DNA of 64,000 nucleotides from Cryobacterium sp. SO1 (GCF_004210215.2 NZ_CP067394.1:124001-188000); one strand, 5' to 3'; positions 22,416 through 32,026 are shown, counted from the first letter of the stretch. Notes: generated by a model not told the origin, from the letters alone. Numbers and translations: made by a program.

Positions 22416-25400
22416 GCAAACCCCTTCCGAACGTGCAGCAGGACCTCGGTGCGGAGGTCGTGACCCTGGTCACCAAATGGCTGGCTGACAGTGCGACCAT
22501 CCCCGCCGACGTGTCCGCCGAGCGGCTCGCGGGGGTGCTCAAAGACCCCAACGGGCTCGACTTCACCGTGGGTTTCGTCGACGGCGTGATGCGGCCGGAA
22601 GACGTGATGGTCGCCGGCTACAACCTGCAGCGGGTGGCCAAGCTCGCCCCGGCCTTCCTGCCGCCGGTGCTCCGCGGCGCCATCGGCGTCGGCGGCGTGA
22701 TGGGCCCTGTGCTGCCCTGGGTCGTGATCCCGGCAGCCCGCAAGGTGCTGCGCCAGATGGTCGGCCACCTTGTGGTGGATGCGACGGCCGAGAAGCTCGG
22801 CCCCACCATCGAGGCGCTGAAAGAATCGGGCAACCGGCTCAACATCAACCTGCTCGGCGAAGCCGTGCTCGGCGAGAAGGAGGCGCTGAGCCGCCTCGCC
22901 GGCACCCGTGAACTGCTGGCACGGGACGACGTGGACTACGTCTCGATCAAGGTCTCCTCGATCGCCAGCCAGCTGTCGATGTGGGCCTTCGACGAGGCCG
23001 TCGACCGGGTCGTCGAACGCCTGACCCCGCTCTACGAGCTCGCTGCGGCCTCACCGACGCCGAAGTTCATCAATCTCGACATGGAGGAGTACCGCGACCT
23101 CGACCTGACCATCGCGGTCTTCGAGCGCATCCTCGACCAGCCCCGCCTGCAGAACCTCGAGGCCGGCATCGTGCTGCAGGCCTACCTGCCGGACGCCCTC
23201 GGCGCGCTGCAGGGCCTCACCCAGTGGGCGCACGCCCGTCGGGCCGGCGGAGGCGCAGCCATCAAGGTGCGGCTGGTCAAGGGCGCCAACCTCGCCATGG
23301 AGCACGTCGATGCGACAGTGCACGATTGGCCGCTGGCGACCTATGCCAGCAAGCAGGACACCGACACCAACTACAAGCGCGTGCTCAACTGGGCGCTCAC
23401 CCCGCAGAACACTGACGCGGTCCGCATCGGCGTGGCCGGGCACAACCTCTTCGACGTGGCCTACGCCCACCTGCTGGCCCAGCAGCGCGGCGTTGACGAC
23501 CGTATCGAGTTCGAGATGCTGCTGGGCATGGCCACCAGCCAGGCCGAGGCCGTGAAGAAGGATGTCGGCCGGCTGCTGCTCTACACCCCGGTGGTGAATC
23601 CGGCAGAGTTCGACGTGGCGATCAGCTACCTCATCCGCCGCCTCGAGGAGAACGCCAGCGAGGAGAACTTCATGTCAGCGGTGTTCGAACTCTCGGACAC
23701 CCCGGCCCTCTTCGAACGGGAAAAACAGCGCTTCCTCGACTCCCTCGCCGCACTCCAGATCGCGCCGGGAGCCCCGGGCGGGACCGTCCTCGTACCGTCG
23801 CCGAACCGCGACCAGGATCGTTCGCTGGTCGCGCCGCTCGAGCCCCTGCCCGACGCCGACACCCCGCCGCTGACAACGCCGCCGGCCGATGCCGACGACC
23901 CCAATCTCACCGCGATGGTGCTCGGGCTCACCCGCGGTTCGGTGTCCCGGAGCCGGTCGGTCCTCGGCGGCTTCCACAACGAACCAGACACCGACCCGTC
24001 CCTCCCGGAGAACCGAGCCTGGGGACGCGCCATCCTGGCCAGGGTCGAGACGTCGATGCTGGGCAAGGAGAGCATCAAGAACGCCCGCATCGACGACGCC
24101 GACAGGCTCGACGAGGTCATCGCCACTGTCACCGCGGCCGGCGAAGCCTGGGCGCAGAAGCCCGGCATCGAGCGGGCCCAGGTGCTGCACCGCGCCGGCC
24201 TCGCCCTGGCCGCCAACCGCGACCGCCTGATCGAGGTGATGGCCTCCGAAACCGGCAAGACCATCGCCGAGGGTGACCCCGAGGTCAGCGAAGCCATCGA
24301 CTTCGCGCACTACTACGCCGCACAAGCCCGCGAGCTCGACGCCGTCCAGGGCGCCATCTTCGTGCCGTCCAAGCTCACCGTCATCACGCCGCCCTGGAAC
24401 TTCCCGGTGGCCATCCCGGCCGGTGGTGTGCTCGCCGCCCTCGCCGCGGGCTCCGGCGTGATCATCAAGCCGGCCACCCTCGCCCAGCGCACCGGTGCCG
24501 TGATGGTCGAGGCGCTCTGGGAGGCTGGAGTGCCCAGGGATCTCCTCGCCCTCGTCGACCTGCCCGACCGGGCGCTCGGCAGCCGGCTGCTTGCCCATCC
24601 CGCTGTGGACAGGGTGATCCTCACCGGCGCCTACGAGACCGCCGAACTGTTCCGCGGCCTGCGGGAGGACCTCCCGCTGCTGGCCGAGACCAGCGGCAAG
24701 AACGCCATCATCGTCACCCCGTCCGCCGACCTCGACCTGGCCGCCGCCGACGTGATCAAGAGCGCCTTCGGCCATGCCGGCCAGAAGTGCTCGGCCGCCA
24801 GCCTGGTGATCGTGGTCGGCTCCGTCGCCAGGTCCACCCGGTTCCTGGGGCAACTGGTGGATGCCGCCACGTCGCTCCGCGTGGGGCGGCCCGCCGACCC
24901 GGACAGCCAGATGGGCCCGATCATCGAGCCTGCCGACGGCAAGCTGCTGCACGCGCTCACCGAACTCGGCGCCGGCGAGAGCTGGTTGGTCGAGCCGAAA
25001 CTGCTCGACGACGACCTCGAAACCGGGGTCGGGCAACTGTGGTCGCCCGGCATCCGCAGTGGCGTCACGCCCGGCTCGTACTTCCACCTGACCGAGTTCT
25101 TCGGCCCGGTCCTCGGCGTCATGCACGCTCGCAACCTCGGGGAAGCCATCCGCTACCAGAACGCGGTGGACTACGGACTCACATCCGGGCTGCACTCGCT
25201 CGACGCCGACGAGATCGCCCAGTGGGTCGACACGGTTCAGGCCGGCAACCTCTATGTGAACCGCGGCATCACCGGAGCCATCGTGCAGCGGCAGCCGTTC
25301 GGCGGCTGGAAGCGCTCGGCGGTCGGTCCCGGGTGCAAGGCCGGCGGTCCCAACTACCTGTTCGGGCTGGGCGGCTGGGTCACCGATCCCGGACGCAACA

Positions 25401-26038
25401 GCTCGACCCTGCACCTGCGCGGCCTCGAGCAGCGCATCACCGATCTCATCGAGGCCTCCCAGCCGTCGCTGCCCTACGAGGACTTCGATGTGCTGCGCCG
25501 GTCGGCGCTCAGCGATGCCCTCGCCTGGCGCGAAGAGTTCGACGTGGTCGCCGACGTTTCCGCGCTCGGTCTGGAACGCAACCTGTTCCGGTACCGCGCG
25601 CTGCCCGTCACCGTGCGGTTGGGCGAGGACGGCAGTCTGGCCCTGCTGCTGCGTGTGATCGCGGCGGGCCTGGTGTCCAAGTCCAGGTTCATCGTCTCCA
25701 GCGCGTTGCCGGTTCCCCCGAAGGTGCGTGCGGTGCTCGCACCACGCGACATCCCGGTGATCATCGAGAGCGACGAGGAATGGCTGATCAGGGCCGCGGA
25801 CGGCGGCATCAGCACGAGCCGTGTGCGGCTGATCGGCGGCGACCCGCAAACCGGTGCAGCCGCCGCGGCCACCGCTTTCGCCCACGCCCTTCGCGGCAGC
25901 CCGGACATCGCCGTGTACGCCCATCCGGTCACCCAGTCCGGACGGGTGGAGCTGCTTCCGTTCCTGCGGGAACAGGCCATCTCGATCACCGCGCACAGGT
26001 TCGGCAACCCGAGCACCCTCACGGACGAGGTGATCTAG
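22412..26038 (+). CDS. putA: Bifunctional proline dehydrogenase / glutamate-semialdehyde dehydrogenase (PutA type)
   Basis: 1208 residues. Residues about 1-460 form the FAD-dependent proline dehydrogenase barrel (VDYVSIKVSSIASQLS, KVRLVKGANLAMEH, EFEMLLGMATSQAE). After a Pro/Asp-rich linker comes the aldehyde dehydrogenase domain (about 540-1000) with TPPWNFPVAIPAGG and the nucleophile Cys793 in GQKCSA. Residues about 1000-1208 are a C-terminal extension of unknown role. The N-terminal DNA-binding domain of enterobacterial PutA is absent, so it should be purely enzymatic, taking proline through P5C to glutamate. It can also take P5C made by RocD encoded at 35567. Coupled to adenine deaminase by a 4-base overlap. 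Confidence 0.92.
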   Translation: MSKPLPNVQQDLGAEVVTLVTKWLADSATIPADVSAERLAGVLKDPNGLDFTVGFVDGVMRPEDVMVAGYNLQRVAKLAPAFLPPVLRGAIGVGGVMGPVLPWVVIPAARKVLRQMVGHLVVDATAEKLGPTIEALKESGNRLNINLLGEAVLGEKEALSRLAGTRELLARDDVDYVSIKVSSIASQLSMWAFDEAVDRVVERLTPLYELAAASPTPKFINLDMEEYRDLDLTIAVFERILDQPRLQNLEAGIVLQAYLPDALGALQGLTQWAHARRAGGGAAIKVRLVKGANLAMEHVDATVHDWPLATYASKQDTDTNYKRVLNWALTPQNTDAVRIGVAGHNLFDVAYAHLLAQQRGVDDRIEFEMLLGMATSQAEAVKKDVGRLLLYTPVVNPAEFDVAISYLIRRLEENASEENFMSAVFELSDTPALFEREKQRFLDSLAALQIAPGAPGGTVLVPSPNRDQDRSLVAPLEPLPDADTPPLTTPPADADDPNLTAMVLGLTRGSVSRSRSVLGGFHNEPDTDPSLPENRAWGRAILARVETSMLGKESIKNARIDDADRLDEVIATVTAAGEAWAQKPGIERAQVLHRAGLALAANRDRLIEVMASETGKTIAEGDPEVSEAIDFAHYYAAQARELDAVQGAIFVPSKLTVITPPWNFPVAIPAGGVLAALAAGSGVIIKPATLAQRTGAVMVEALWEAGVPRDLLALVDLPDRALGSRLLAHPAVDRVILTGAYETAELFRGLREDLPLLAETSGKNAIIVTPSADLDLAAADVIKSAFGHAGQKCSAASLVIVVGSVARSTRFLGQLVDAATSLRVGRPADPDSQMGPIIEPADGKLLHALTELGAGESWLVEPKLLDDDLETGVGQLWSPGIRSGVTPGSYFHLTEFFGPVLGVMHARNLGEAIRYQNAVDYGLTSGLHSLDADEIAQWVDTVQAGNLYVNRGITGAIVQRQPFGGWKRSAVGPGCKAGGPNYLFGLGGWVTDPGRNSSTLHLRGLEQRITDLIEASQPSLPYEDFDVLRRSALSDALAWREEFDVVADVSALGLERNLFRYRALPVTVRLGEDGSLALLLRVIAAGLVSKSRFIVSSALPVPPKVRAVLAPRDIPVIIESDEEWLIRAADGGISTSRVRLIGGDPQTGAAAAATAFAHALRGSPDIAVYAHPVTQSGRVELLPFLREQAISITAHRFGNPSTLTDEVI

Positions 26039-26074
26039 CGTCATACTGGCTCTGGTCGGAGGCGAGGTGGTCCC

Positions 26075-26701
26075 ATGGCGACACCGAAGTTCCTCCGGCT
26101 GCGCGGGGAGGCCTGGGGATTCATCGTCGGGTCGGCCCTCTTCATCCTGGGGGCCGTTCCGGCCTATCTGGCTGCCGTCGGCGCCGTGGTCGACAACCTC
26201 ACCTTCTTCATCGGATCGCTGTTCTTCACCCTCGCCGCCTTCATCCAACTCAACCTCAGCGGCCGGCGACCACCGCGCAGCACCACCAACCGGCCAGACA
26301 GGTTCGACTGGTGGGCCGCGGCCATCCAGTTCGCCGGCACCCTGTTCTTCAACCTGAGCACCGCCACAGCGCTCTCCGCCAGCCTCGGCGGCGCCAAGCG
26401 CACCGGGTGGCGCCCGGATGCCTACGGCTCGGTCTGCTTCCTGCTCTCCAGCCTGCTCGCCGTCGTGGCTACCACCGGGCGCGATGCGCTCTGGGACCCG
26501 AAGGCCCGAACCTGGTGGGGTGCCTGGCTCAACCTCCTGGGCTCCGTGGCATTCGGCGTCGCAGCGGTCGGAGCATACCCAGTCGCGGGGTCCGGGCAGC
26601 AACTACTGGCGAGCTGGGCTACTGTCGGCACCATAGCGGGTGGTGTCTGTTTCCTGGTAGCCGCAACGCTGACCAGACCCGGTGCCGCGCGCCTCACCTG
26701 A
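26075..26701 (+). CDS. YrhK-like-domain membrane protein
   Basis: 208 residues with five or six hydrophobic segments. The first third (EAWGFIVGSALFILGAVPAY to FFIGSLFFTLAAFIQL) matches the two-helix YrhK-like domain; later helices repeat a similar pattern (WWAAAIQFAGTLFFNLSTAT, WWGAWLNLLGSVAFGVAAVG). Function unknown. A GGAGGCGAGGTGG stretch upstream gives a ribosome site for the ATG at 26075. It stands alone between putA and the ole operon. Confidence 0.7.
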   Translation: MATPKFLRLRGEAWGFIVGSALFILGAVPAYLAAVGAVVDNLTFFIGSLFFTLAAFIQLNLSGRRPPRSTTNRPDRFDWWAAAIQFAGTLFFNLSTATALSASLGGAKRTGWRPDAYGSVCFLLSSLLAVVATTGRDALWDPKARTWWGAWLNLLGSVAFGVAAVGAYPVAGSGQQLLASWATVGTIAGGVCFLVAATLTRPGAARLT

Positions 26702-26889
26702 GGCGCCCGAACCTGGGCGAGTGACGGCGGGACCGTCGGGAAGGCTGATAATGGAAGGTAGCCGTTTCGGCCTCCGCCCGAATTCACAGGCTGCGACGGC
26801 ATCAGCTGACGCACGGTGGACACCCAGACTCCTGGGAGAAAATCGAAGGACTGGATTTGTCGCTACTCACAACTCGACAGGGGACCCCG

Positions 26890-27912
26890 TTGGACGGAAA
26901 CGCAACAACGATGCACCGCAATGTCGCGTTGTTGTCGGTCGCCACGACCATCGCACCCCGAATCACGACCTCTGACGAGATCGACGTTCGCCTGCAGCCG
27001 GCGCTGAAGCGCCTGCGCCTGCCCAAGGGGCTGCTGCAGCGTGTCGCCGGAGTGCACGAACGGCGCAACTGGGCCGAAGGCCAGGCTTTCGACGACGCAG
27101 CCGTGTCCGCGGGCAAGCGCGCCCTCGCCCAGGCCGGGATCGACCCCAGCGAGGTGGGGCTGATGATCAACACCTCGGTCACCCGCAAGCACCTCGAGCC
27201 GTCCGTCGCCGTACGCATCCACCACGGTCTCGGCCTGCCGTCGTCGGCCACGAACTTCGACATCGCCAACGCCTGTCTGGGCTTCGTGAACGGGATGACC
27301 TTGGCGGCCCAGCTGATCGACTCCGGCCAGATCAAATATGCGGTGATCATCGACGGTGAGGACGCCGACGAGATCCAGACCAACACCATCGAGCGCCTCA
27401 GCCGTCCCGACATCGGACGCAAGGATTTCATGAGCGAGTTCGCCAGCCTCACCCTGGGCTCCGGTGCCGCCGCAGCCGTGCTCGGCCGGGCCGACGCGCA
27501 CCCGGAGGGGCACCGGATCCTCGGCGGCGTGACGCGGGCGGCCACCCAGTTCAACGACCTCTGCGTCGGCAGTGTCGACGGCATGTTCACCGACGCCAAG
27601 GCGCTGCTCAAGGGCGGCATGGAACTTGTCGTGTCGGCCTGGACCGAAGCCAAGCGCGACTGGAGCTGGTCGAACATGGACCGCTACATCCTGCACCAAG
27701 TGTCGGATGTGCACACCAACGCCATCGTCAAGGCCACCGGCCTCGACCGGACTCGGGTGCCGCTGACCTACCCCGGTTACGGCAATGTCGGGCCCGCATC
27801 GATCCCGATCACGCTCTCCGAGGAAGCCGACCGGCTTGTGCCCGGCGACCGGGTCCTGCTGATGGGCGTCGGCTCCGGCCTCAACACCGCCATGATGGAG
27901 ATCCAGTGGTGA
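26890..27912 (+). CDS. oleA: OleA, acyl-CoA head-to-head condensing enzyme (thiolase fold)
   Basis: 340 residues from the TTG at 26890 (LDGNATTMHRNVALLSV), which aligns with the usual OleA N-terminus and has AGGGGA five bases upstream; a TTG 11 codons earlier is the alternative. Catalytic residues are all present: Cys129 in NACLGF, His269 in YILHQVSD, Asn299 in GYGNVGPAS, and Glu103 in the position of the OleA glutamate that enters the partner's site. Two long-chain acyl-CoAs are condensed to a beta-keto acid, the first step of long-chain olefin synthesis. First gene of the ole operon; its stop overlaps oleBC (GTGA). TGATAAT near 26744 could be its -10 box. Confidence 0.9.
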   Translation: MDGNATTMHRNVALLSVATTIAPRITTSDEIDVRLQPALKRLRLPKGLLQRVAGVHERRNWAEGQAFDDAAVSAGKRALAQAGIDPSEVGLMINTSVTRKHLEPSVAVRIHHGLGLPSSATNFDIANACLGFVNGMTLAAQLIDSGQIKYAVIIDGEDADEIQTNTIERLSRPDIGRKDFMSEFASLTLGSGAAAAVLGRADAHPEGHRILGGVTRAATQFNDLCVGSVDGMFTDAKALLKGGMELVVSAWTEAKRDWSWSNMDRYILHQVSDVHTNAIVKATGLDRTRVPLTYPGYGNVGPASIPITLSEEADRLVPGDRVLLMGVGSGLNTAMMEIQW

Positions 27913-30734
27913 GTTACCGGCTGCCGCGTCCCGCGACGGCCCTGGCTCCGGCGAGCGTTCCGCCGAGCGGCCTGCCGGGTCTCGACCCGGACTGGTCCCG
28001 GATCGTCGACGTGGTGGAGAGCGCTCTGGACGACGGCGCGGCGGCGGGCGTCAGCCACGCCTGGCACCTGCTCGACAACGGCGACGAGTTGGCCGCGCTC
28101 GGCGCCGAACCGGTGGGCACGATTCTCTGCGTGCACGGCAATCCCACCTGGTCCTACCTCTGGAGGGACCTCGTGGCCCAGGCCAGTGCCGCCGCGGCGG
28201 CCGACCGCCCCGCCTGGCGTGTCATCGCGGTCGACCAGCTCGACATGGGTTTCTCTGAGCGCACCGGCGTCGCCCGCCCTCTGGCCCGCCGGGTGCAGGA
28301 TCTCGACGACCTCACCCGCGCGCTCGGCCTGTCCGGCCCCGTGGTCACCTTCGGCCATGACTGGGGCGGCGTCGTCTCCCTGGGCTGGGCCGTCGACCAC
28401 CCCGAGCTTCTGGCCGGTGTGCTGCTGCTCAACACGGCCATCCACCAAAGCGAGAACGAACCCATCCCGGCACCGTTGCGCCTCGCGCTGGCCCGCGGTG
28501 TGCTCACCGCAGGCACCGTGACCACCACGGCGTTCCTGGAGACCACCCTCGCGCTCGGCCACCCGGCGCTGACGGCCGAGATCAAGAACGCCTACCGGGC
28601 GCCGTATCGCACGCCCGCCCGCCGCGGCGGTATCGGCGGCTTCGTCGCCGACATCCCCGTGGATGCGGGCCACGGAAGCCACGCGGAGCTCGACCACATC
28701 GCCGAATCCCTTCCCGCGCTCACTGTTCCCGCCCTGATGCTCTGGGGCCCGCGAGATCCGATCTTCAGCGACCGCTACCTCGACGACCTCAGCGAGCGGA
28801 TGCCGCACGCCGCCGTGCACCGCTTCGAGGGTGCCGGACATCTCATCGCCGAGGACGTGGACTACGCCGGGGCCGCGCTCGGCTGGCTCTCTGCAAGCCT
28901 GGTCGAGCCGGCCCCGTTGGTCGAGCCGGCCCCGCCGGTCGAGCCTGTCGAGACCCCGCCGGTCGAGCCTGTCGAGACCCCGCCGGTCGAGCCTGTCCCG
29001 TTGGTCGAGCCTGTCGAGACCCCGCCGGTCGAGCCGGCCCCGTTGGTCGAGCCTGTCGAGACCCCGCCGGTCGAGAGCACGAGCCAACCCCTCTGGCACT
29101 ACCTCGACGAACTGCGGGACAACGACGAGACCGCCCTCATCGATATGGCTCCCCGCGCCGGCGCCGGCCCCCGTGTCGTCAGCTGGCGGCTGCTCTCCCG
29201 GCGGGTCCGCGAGATCGCGGCCGGCCTGCACCAGATCGGCGTCCGCCACGGCGACCGGGTCTCCCTGCTCGTGCCGCCCAGCGCGGACCTCACCGCCGTG
29301 CTCTACGCCTGCGTCCGCCTCGGCGCGATCGTCGTGGTGGCCGACGCCGGCCTCGGACTCGCCGGCCTCACTCGTGCGGTCCGCGGTGCCCGCCCTGACC
29401 ATGTCATCGGCGCGCTGCCCGGCCTGATGGCCGCCCGCGCACTCGGCTGGCCCGGTCAGAAGATCTCCGTCAACCGGCTTCCCGCCGCCAGCCGCCGGGC
29501 CCTCGGAGTCTCCTATGCCCTCGCCGACCTGATCTCGCTGGGCCGCGACGAGGAGCTTCCCCTGCCGCCCGAGCCCGGCGACGTCGCCGCAGTACTCTTC
29601 ACCTCCGGCTCCACCGGACCCGCCAAGGGTGTCGTCTACACGCACGGCCAGCTGTCTGCCGTCAGCCTGGCGCTGCACGCGCAGTACGGTGTCGGCCGCG
29701 GCACCGGCCTGGTCGCCGGCTTCGCCCCGTTCGCGCTGCTCGGCCCGGCCCTCGGCGCCCGGTCGGTGACCCCGGACATGGACGTCACCGCGCCCAAGAC
29801 GCTGACCGCCGCAGCGGTCGCTGCCGCCGTGGCCGCGATCGATGCCACCGTCGTGTTCCTCTCCCCGGCCGCACTGGCCAACGTCGTCGCCACTCAGAGC
29901 GAACTATCCCCGGCCGACCGCGCCGCCCTGGCCAGGGTGACCAGCTTCCTCTCGGCCGGCGCCCCCGTCTCTGAACCGCTGCTCGCCTCGGCCGCCGCCC
30001 TGATGCCCGGCGCCAGCGCTCACACGCCTTACGGAATGACCGAGGGCCTGCTGATGACCGATATCACTCTGGACGGCATCCGCGAAGCCGCCAGAGACGA
30101 CGTGGCCCGCGGCCCCGGCGGCGTGTGCGTGGGCCGCCCCACCGCGACCACCCGGGTGCGGATCAGCGCCCTCGACGAGACCGGTGCCGCCGTCGGTGAG
30201 CTCTCCGAGGAGCCGCAGGTCACCGGCGAGATCGTGGTCTCCGCTCCGCACGTCAAGGACCACTACGACAGGCTCTGGCTCACCGACCAGGCCGCCACCC
30301 GCGCGGTCACCGCGGGTGAGCGCTGGCACCGCACCGGCGACGTCGGTCACGTCGATGCCGCCGGCCGGCTCTGGGTGGAGGGGCGCCTGCCGCACGTGAT
30401 CACCACGGCAGACGGCGTGGTCACCCCGGTCGGCGCTGAGCTGGCCGTGTCCGACCTGGCCGGCGTCGACCGTGCCGCGGCGGTGGGTGTCGGGCCCGCC
30501 GGCAGCCAGCAGGTCGTCATCGTCGTCGAGACGGTTCCGCCGGCCAGCCGCGTCGGCCTGGCCGACCCCGCCCTGGCCGCTCAGGTGCGGGCCGTCGCCG
30601 GCCATCCGGTCGCGGCCGTGCTCGTGGTGCCGCACCTGCCCACCGACATCCGGCACAACTCCAAGATCGACCGCACCCGCCTGGCCCGCTGGGCCAACGG
30701 CATCCTCACCGGGTCGAGGCTCACCCAGCCATGA
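27909..30734 (+). CDS. oleBC: OleBC fusion: beta-lactone decarboxylase plus beta-lactone synthetase
   Basis: 941 residues. Residues about 30-325 are an alpha/beta hydrolase of haloalkane-dehalogenase type: CVHGNPTWSYLWRDL, nucleophile Asp151 in GHDWGGVV, and His in FEGAGHLIAED. This is OleB, which decarboxylates cis-beta-lactones to alkenes. Residues about 331-389 are a linker of repeated PVEPVETP units. From about 395 on is OleC, an ANL adenylating enzyme (LFTSGSTGPAKGVVYTHG, then YGMTEG, WHRTGDVGH and the lysine in NSKIDRTRLARW), which makes the beta-lactone from the beta-hydroxy acid. The fusion is known from other actinobacteria such as Micrococcus luteus. GTG start overlaps oleA; the stop overlaps oleD (ATGA). 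Confidence 0.92.
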   Translation: MSYRLPRPATALAPASVPPSGLPGLDPDWSRIVDVVESALDDGAAAGVSHAWHLLDNGDELAALGAEPVGTILCVHGNPTWSYLWRDLVAQASAAAAADRPAWRVIAVDQLDMGFSERTGVARPLARRVQDLDDLTRALGLSGPVVTFGHDWGGVVSLGWAVDHPELLAGVLLLNTAIHQSENEPIPAPLRLALARGVLTAGTVTTTAFLETTLALGHPALTAEIKNAYRAPYRTPARRGGIGGFVADIPVDAGHGSHAELDHIAESLPALTVPALMLWGPRDPIFSDRYLDDLSERMPHAAVHRFEGAGHLIAEDVDYAGAALGWLSASLVEPAPLVEPAPPVEPVETPPVEPVETPPVEPVPLVEPVETPPVEPAPLVEPVETPPVESTSQPLWHYLDELRDNDETALIDMAPRAGAGPRVVSWRLLSRRVREIAAGLHQIGVRHGDRVSLLVPPSADLTAVLYACVRLGAIVVVADAGLGLAGLTRAVRGARPDHVIGALPGLMAARALGWPGQKISVNRLPAASRRALGVSYALADLISLGRDEELPLPPEPGDVAAVLFTSGSTGPAKGVVYTHGQLSAVSLALHAQYGVGRGTGLVAGFAPFALLGPALGARSVTPDMDVTAPKTLTAAAVAAAVAAIDATVVFLSPAALANVVATQSELSPADRAALARVTSFLSAGAPVSEPLLASAAALMPGASAHTPYGMTEGLLMTDITLDGIREAARDDVARGPGGVCVGRPTATTRVRISALDETGAAVGELSEEPQVTGEIVVSAPHVKDHYDRLWLTDQAATRAVTAGERWHRTGDVGHVDAAGRLWVEGRLPHVITTADGVVTPVGAELAVSDLAGVDRAAAVGVGPAGSQQVVIVVETVPPASRVGLADPALAAQVRAVAGHPVAAVLVVPHLPTDIRHNSKIDRTRLARWANGILTGSRLTQP
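28900..29075 (+). repeat. In-frame tandem repeat encoding the OleB-OleC linker
   Basis: The unit CCGCCGGTCGAGCCTGTCGAGACC (24 bases written as CCGCCGGTCGAG plus CCTGTCGAGACC) and a shorter variant CCGTTGGTCGAGCCGGCC alternate about seven times. The DNA is the same family as the intergenic repeats at 21107 and 51765, but the unit length is a multiple of three and the frame stays open. Confidence 0.8.
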
Positions 30735-31702
30735 GGGTGCTCGTCACCGGCGCCAGCGGCTTCCTCGGCCGTGCCGTGGCGGCCGCGATCGTCGCCGCCG
30801 GCCATGAGGTGCGCTGCTTCCAACGCCGGCCCAGCGGTGTGACCGGCGCCACGGATGCCCTGGGTTCGATCACCGACCCGGCCGACGTGGCCGCCGCGGT
30901 TGCCGGGGTCGACGCCATCGTGCACCTCGCCGCCAAGGTCTCCTTGGCCGGGCCGTCCGCCGAGTTCGACACCGTGAACGTGGGCGGCACCCACAGCCTG
31001 ATTGCCGCGGCGCGCGCGGCGGGGGTGCAGCGGCTGGTCTTCGTGTCGTCTCCGTCGGTGGCGCACTCCGGCGCATCCATCACGGGCGACGATGCGCTGC
31101 CCGCCGATCCCACACAGGCCCGCGGCGACTATGCCCGCACCAAGGCGGCCGCCGAACTTCTGGCGCTCGCCGCCGACTCCCCGGAGCTTCGGGTCGTCGC
31201 GGTGCGGCCGCACCTGGTCTGGGGCCCCGGCGACACCCAGCTCATCGCTCGCATCGTCGAGCGGGCCAGGTCCGGTCGGCTGCCGTTGCTCGGCCACGGC
31301 GCCGCCCTCATCGACTCCACCTACATCGACAACGCCGCCAGTGCCATCGCGGCCGCACTCGAACGGGTGGATGCCGTGCACGGCAACGTCTACGTCATCA
31401 CCAACGGCGAACCTCGGCCGGTCGCCGATCTGCTCGGCGGGATCTGCCGAGCGGCCGGTGTTCCCGCTCCCGCCTGGAGCGTACCCGCCGCGGTCGCCCG
31501 CGCCGCCGGCTCCGTCATCGAGGCGGCCTGGCGGATGTTCCCGGGTGAGGACGAACCGCCGATGACCCGGTTCCTGGCCGAGCAACTCTCCACCGCGCAC
31601 TGGTTCGACCAGCGCCGCACCCGCGCCGACCTGCACTGGACCCCGGCGGTCTCCCTCGACGAGGGCTTTGCCCGCCTCGCGGAGCACTACCGCAGCGCGT
31701 AA
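30731..31702 (+). CDS. oleD: OleD, NAD(P)H-dependent 2-alkyl-3-ketoalkanoate reductase
   Basis: 323 residues, extended short-chain dehydrogenase. Cofactor motif VLVTGASGFLGRAVAAAI, then FVSSPSVAHSG and the catalytic YARTKAAAE (Tyr and Lys). It reduces the OleA product to the beta-hydroxy acid used by OleC. The basic residues after the first beta-alpha unit (CFQRRPSG) suggest NADPH. ATGA overlap with oleBC completes a three-gene, four-activity operon. Confidence 0.9.
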   Translation: MRVLVTGASGFLGRAVAAAIVAAGHEVRCFQRRPSGVTGATDALGSITDPADVAAAVAGVDAIVHLAAKVSLAGPSAEFDTVNVGGTHSLIAAARAAGVQRLVFVSSPSVAHSGASITGDDALPADPTQARGDYARTKAAAELLALAADSPELRVVAVRPHLVWGPGDTQLIARIVERARSGRLPLLGHGAALIDSTYIDNAASAIAAALERVDAVHGNVYVITNGEPRPVADLLGGICRAAGVPAPAWSVPAAVARAAGSVIEAAWRMFPGEDEPPMTRFLAEQLSTAHWFDQRRTRADLHWTPAVSLDEGFARLAEHYRSA

Positions 31703-31784
31703 GGCTTCATACCTCTGAGCTGGGCGGGCATCGTGCCACCGGCTTCTTCGCTGGCCCCGTCGTCGCGCCACCGGCACCTGCCCC

Positions 31785-32026
31785 GCGCATCGCCCCCGAG
31801 CCCCGGGTGGCCCTGGCGCCTGACCCGCGCAACGGCGTGTAGCCCGCGTAGCCCGGCGGGCGGGGTGGGCGCCGCTAGGCGGGTGGCGCGCCACCCGCGC
31901 AGCGGCGCCTGACCCGCGCATCGCCCCCGAGCCCCGGGTGGCCCTGGCGCCTGACCCGCGCAACGGCGCCTGACCCGCGCATCGCCGCCGAGCCCCGGGT
32001 GGCCCTGGCGCTTGACCCGCGCAACT
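31785..32026. repeat. Three direct repeats of about 50 bases
   Basis: Units begin at 31785, 31916 and 31977. Each reads GCGCATCGCC, GAGCCCCGGGTGGCCCTGGC, then TGACCCGCGCAAC, with one or two differences. The gap 31703-32159 holds these repeats and one palindrome; I see no gene there. Confidence 0.75.
31868..31909. repeat. 42-base near-perfect palindrome, copy 2
   Basis: 21-base arms differing at two adjacent positions, no loop. It matches the element at 6953-6994 except for one base (GCCGCTAGG here, GCCGTTAGG there). Confidence 0.8.

Noticed and set aside
23675..26602. Very long open frame (975 codons) on the minus strand opposite putA
   Set aside because: It mirrors a well-conserved gene in high-GC DNA, has no recognisable domain and no ribosome site. 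Similar antisense frames lie opposite many genes here.
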